A stretch of DNA of 64,000 nt. Source: Pseudolactococcus reticulitermitis. GTDB taxonomy: Bacteria > Bacillota > Bacilli > Lactobacillales > Streptococcaceae. Numbering within the stretch: the first letter of the stretch is position 1; each line of letters begins with the position of its first letter. Positions 63,377 through 64,000 of the stretch are shown piece by piece. The notes beneath the pieces are model-generated. The model had not been told where the DNA came from, did not search any database, and saw only the letters and a program-made list of their open reading frames with translations. The translations under genes were made by a program, and so were the position numbers. The stretch is taken from contig NZ_BEDT01000001.1 of NCBI RefSeq assembly GCF_002260845.1, positions 620,001 to 684,000 on the forward strand, written 5' to 3'.

Positions 63377-64000
63377 TCAAGCAAATACCTTTTGCAAAAC
63401 TTCGGCTAAAGTCGTGACACCAATCACTTCAATAGCTGGTGGTATCTCCAAACCTGCCAAAGCATTTTTAGGGGCATAAAGTTTTTTAAAGCCTAATTTT
63501 GCTGCCTCGTTAATCCGACTCTCGATGCGATTGACCCGACGGATTTCGCCTGTCAAGCCAATTTCTCCGATAAAGGCGACATCTGGCGCTGTCGGTTTTT
63601 CCTTATAACTTGAGGCAATGGCGACCGCAATCGCCAAATCAATGGCTGGCTCATCTAGTTTGACACCACCTGCTGATTTGAGGTAGGCATCTTGATTTTG
63701 GAGCAAGAGATTCGCCCGCTTTTCAAGCACCGCCATAATCAGACTGACACGATTAAAATCAAGGCCTGATGTTGTCCGTCTGGCATTACCAAAAATTGTC
63801 GGCGTGACGAGTGCTTGAATCTCAACCAAAATCGGTCTTGTCCCCTCCATCGAGACGACAATGGCCGAGCCAGTTGCACCCTCTAAGCGTTCTTCCAAGA
63901 AGATTTCACTGGGATTGGTCACTTCGACAAGTCCTTGAGATTGCATCTCAAAAATCCCGATTTCATTGGTTGAGCCAAAGCGATTTTTCACCGCTCGTAA
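63377..64000 (-). CDS. radA: DNA repair protein RadA, partial (C-terminal part)
   Basis: RadA is a RecA-like branch-migration helicase. Only the last ~208 codons are in the window: the RadA-specific motif KNRFGSTNE, followed by the Lon-protease-like C-terminal domain ([22 protein letters not shown], and [21 protein letters not shown]). The N-terminal zinc finger and Walker motifs would be beyond position 64000. Synteny with yacL is conserved in Firmicutes. Confidence 0.93.
   Translation of the reverse strand, partial: LRAVKNRFGSTNEIGIFEMQSQGLVEVTNPSEIFLEERLEGATGSAIVVSMEGTRPILVEIQALVTPTIFGNARRTTSGLDFNRVSLIMAVLEKRANLLLQNQDAYLKSAGGVKLDEPAIDLAIAVAIASSYKEKPTAPDVAFIGEIGLTGEIRRVNRIESRINEAAKLGFKKLYAPKNALAGLEIPPAIEVIGVTTLAEVLQKVFA

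Overview
The window reads as core chromosome of a Streptococcaceae bacterium, most likely Lactococcus in the broad sense. The evidence is gene order (dcw tail ftsA-ftsZ-yggS-sepF-yggT-ylmH-divIVA, pyrH-frr, glpF beside pepX), an SMK-box leader on metK, a preQ1-II leader on queT, a T-box on ileS, and lactococcal/streptococcal-type families (CppA, DUF3272, an insert-carrying methionine aminopeptidase, LiaX/PspC). The presence of ispD and ispF is unusual for lactococci, which normally use the mevalonate route, so a divergent lineage such as the piscium/raffinolactis group is possible; this placement is inference. Nearly all genes lie on the minus strand. No rRNA, tRNA, CRISPR or insertion sequence was recognised.

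Layout by coordinate. 1-4000: envelope and signalling genes (DUF948, lgt, hprK, pspC, liaX-like). 4100-7420: ileS with its T-box leader and a tandem 83-nt repeat. 7420-13250: cell-division cluster. 13400-15630: degV, rae1/yacP, rlmB. 15750-25690: a compact, visibly AT-richer type I restriction-modification island. 25700-32600: priA, rpoZ, gmk, rny, metK. 32700-39460: birA, a small DUF3272 gene, an extradiol dioxygenase/flavin reductase pair, gpx, queT, gtrA, yihY, map. 39660-46600: flavodoxin, frr, pyrH, ackA, a methyltransferase, GNAT, murC. 46700-57670: SNF2 helicase, a broken serine hydrolase, cppA, CPBP protease, glpF, pepX, GNAT. 57670-64000: gltX, ispF, an AIM24-like gene, an HD hydrolase, ispD, yacL, radA, which resembles the ancestral Firmicutes radA-yacL-ispD-ispF-gltX cluster.

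The most unusual region is the island. Its minus-strand operon reads single-domain hsdS-like gene, hsdR, Abi_2/AbiF-type HEPN gene, a roughly 90-nt non-coding RNA with its own promoter and terminator, full hsdS, hsdM. Beyond hsdM lie two further specificity cassettes facing opposite ways, with perfect inverted repeats matching the repeats inside hsdS, and then a tyrosine recombinase. This suggests a shuffling specificity subunit combined with an abortive-infection/RNA module. Two identical-pattern palindromes flank the operon promoter.

The second notable discovery is a repeated structured element found twice, directly upstream of the Shine-Dalgarno sequences of ackA and yacL. The two copies conserve outer sequence, while an internal hairpin keeps its pairing with different bases, as expected for a cis-acting RNA. 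Other items are a roughly 315-nt structured pepX leader with mutually exclusive hairpins, and at least six genes whose -10 box lies only 6-7 nt from the start codon, suggesting leaderless mRNAs.
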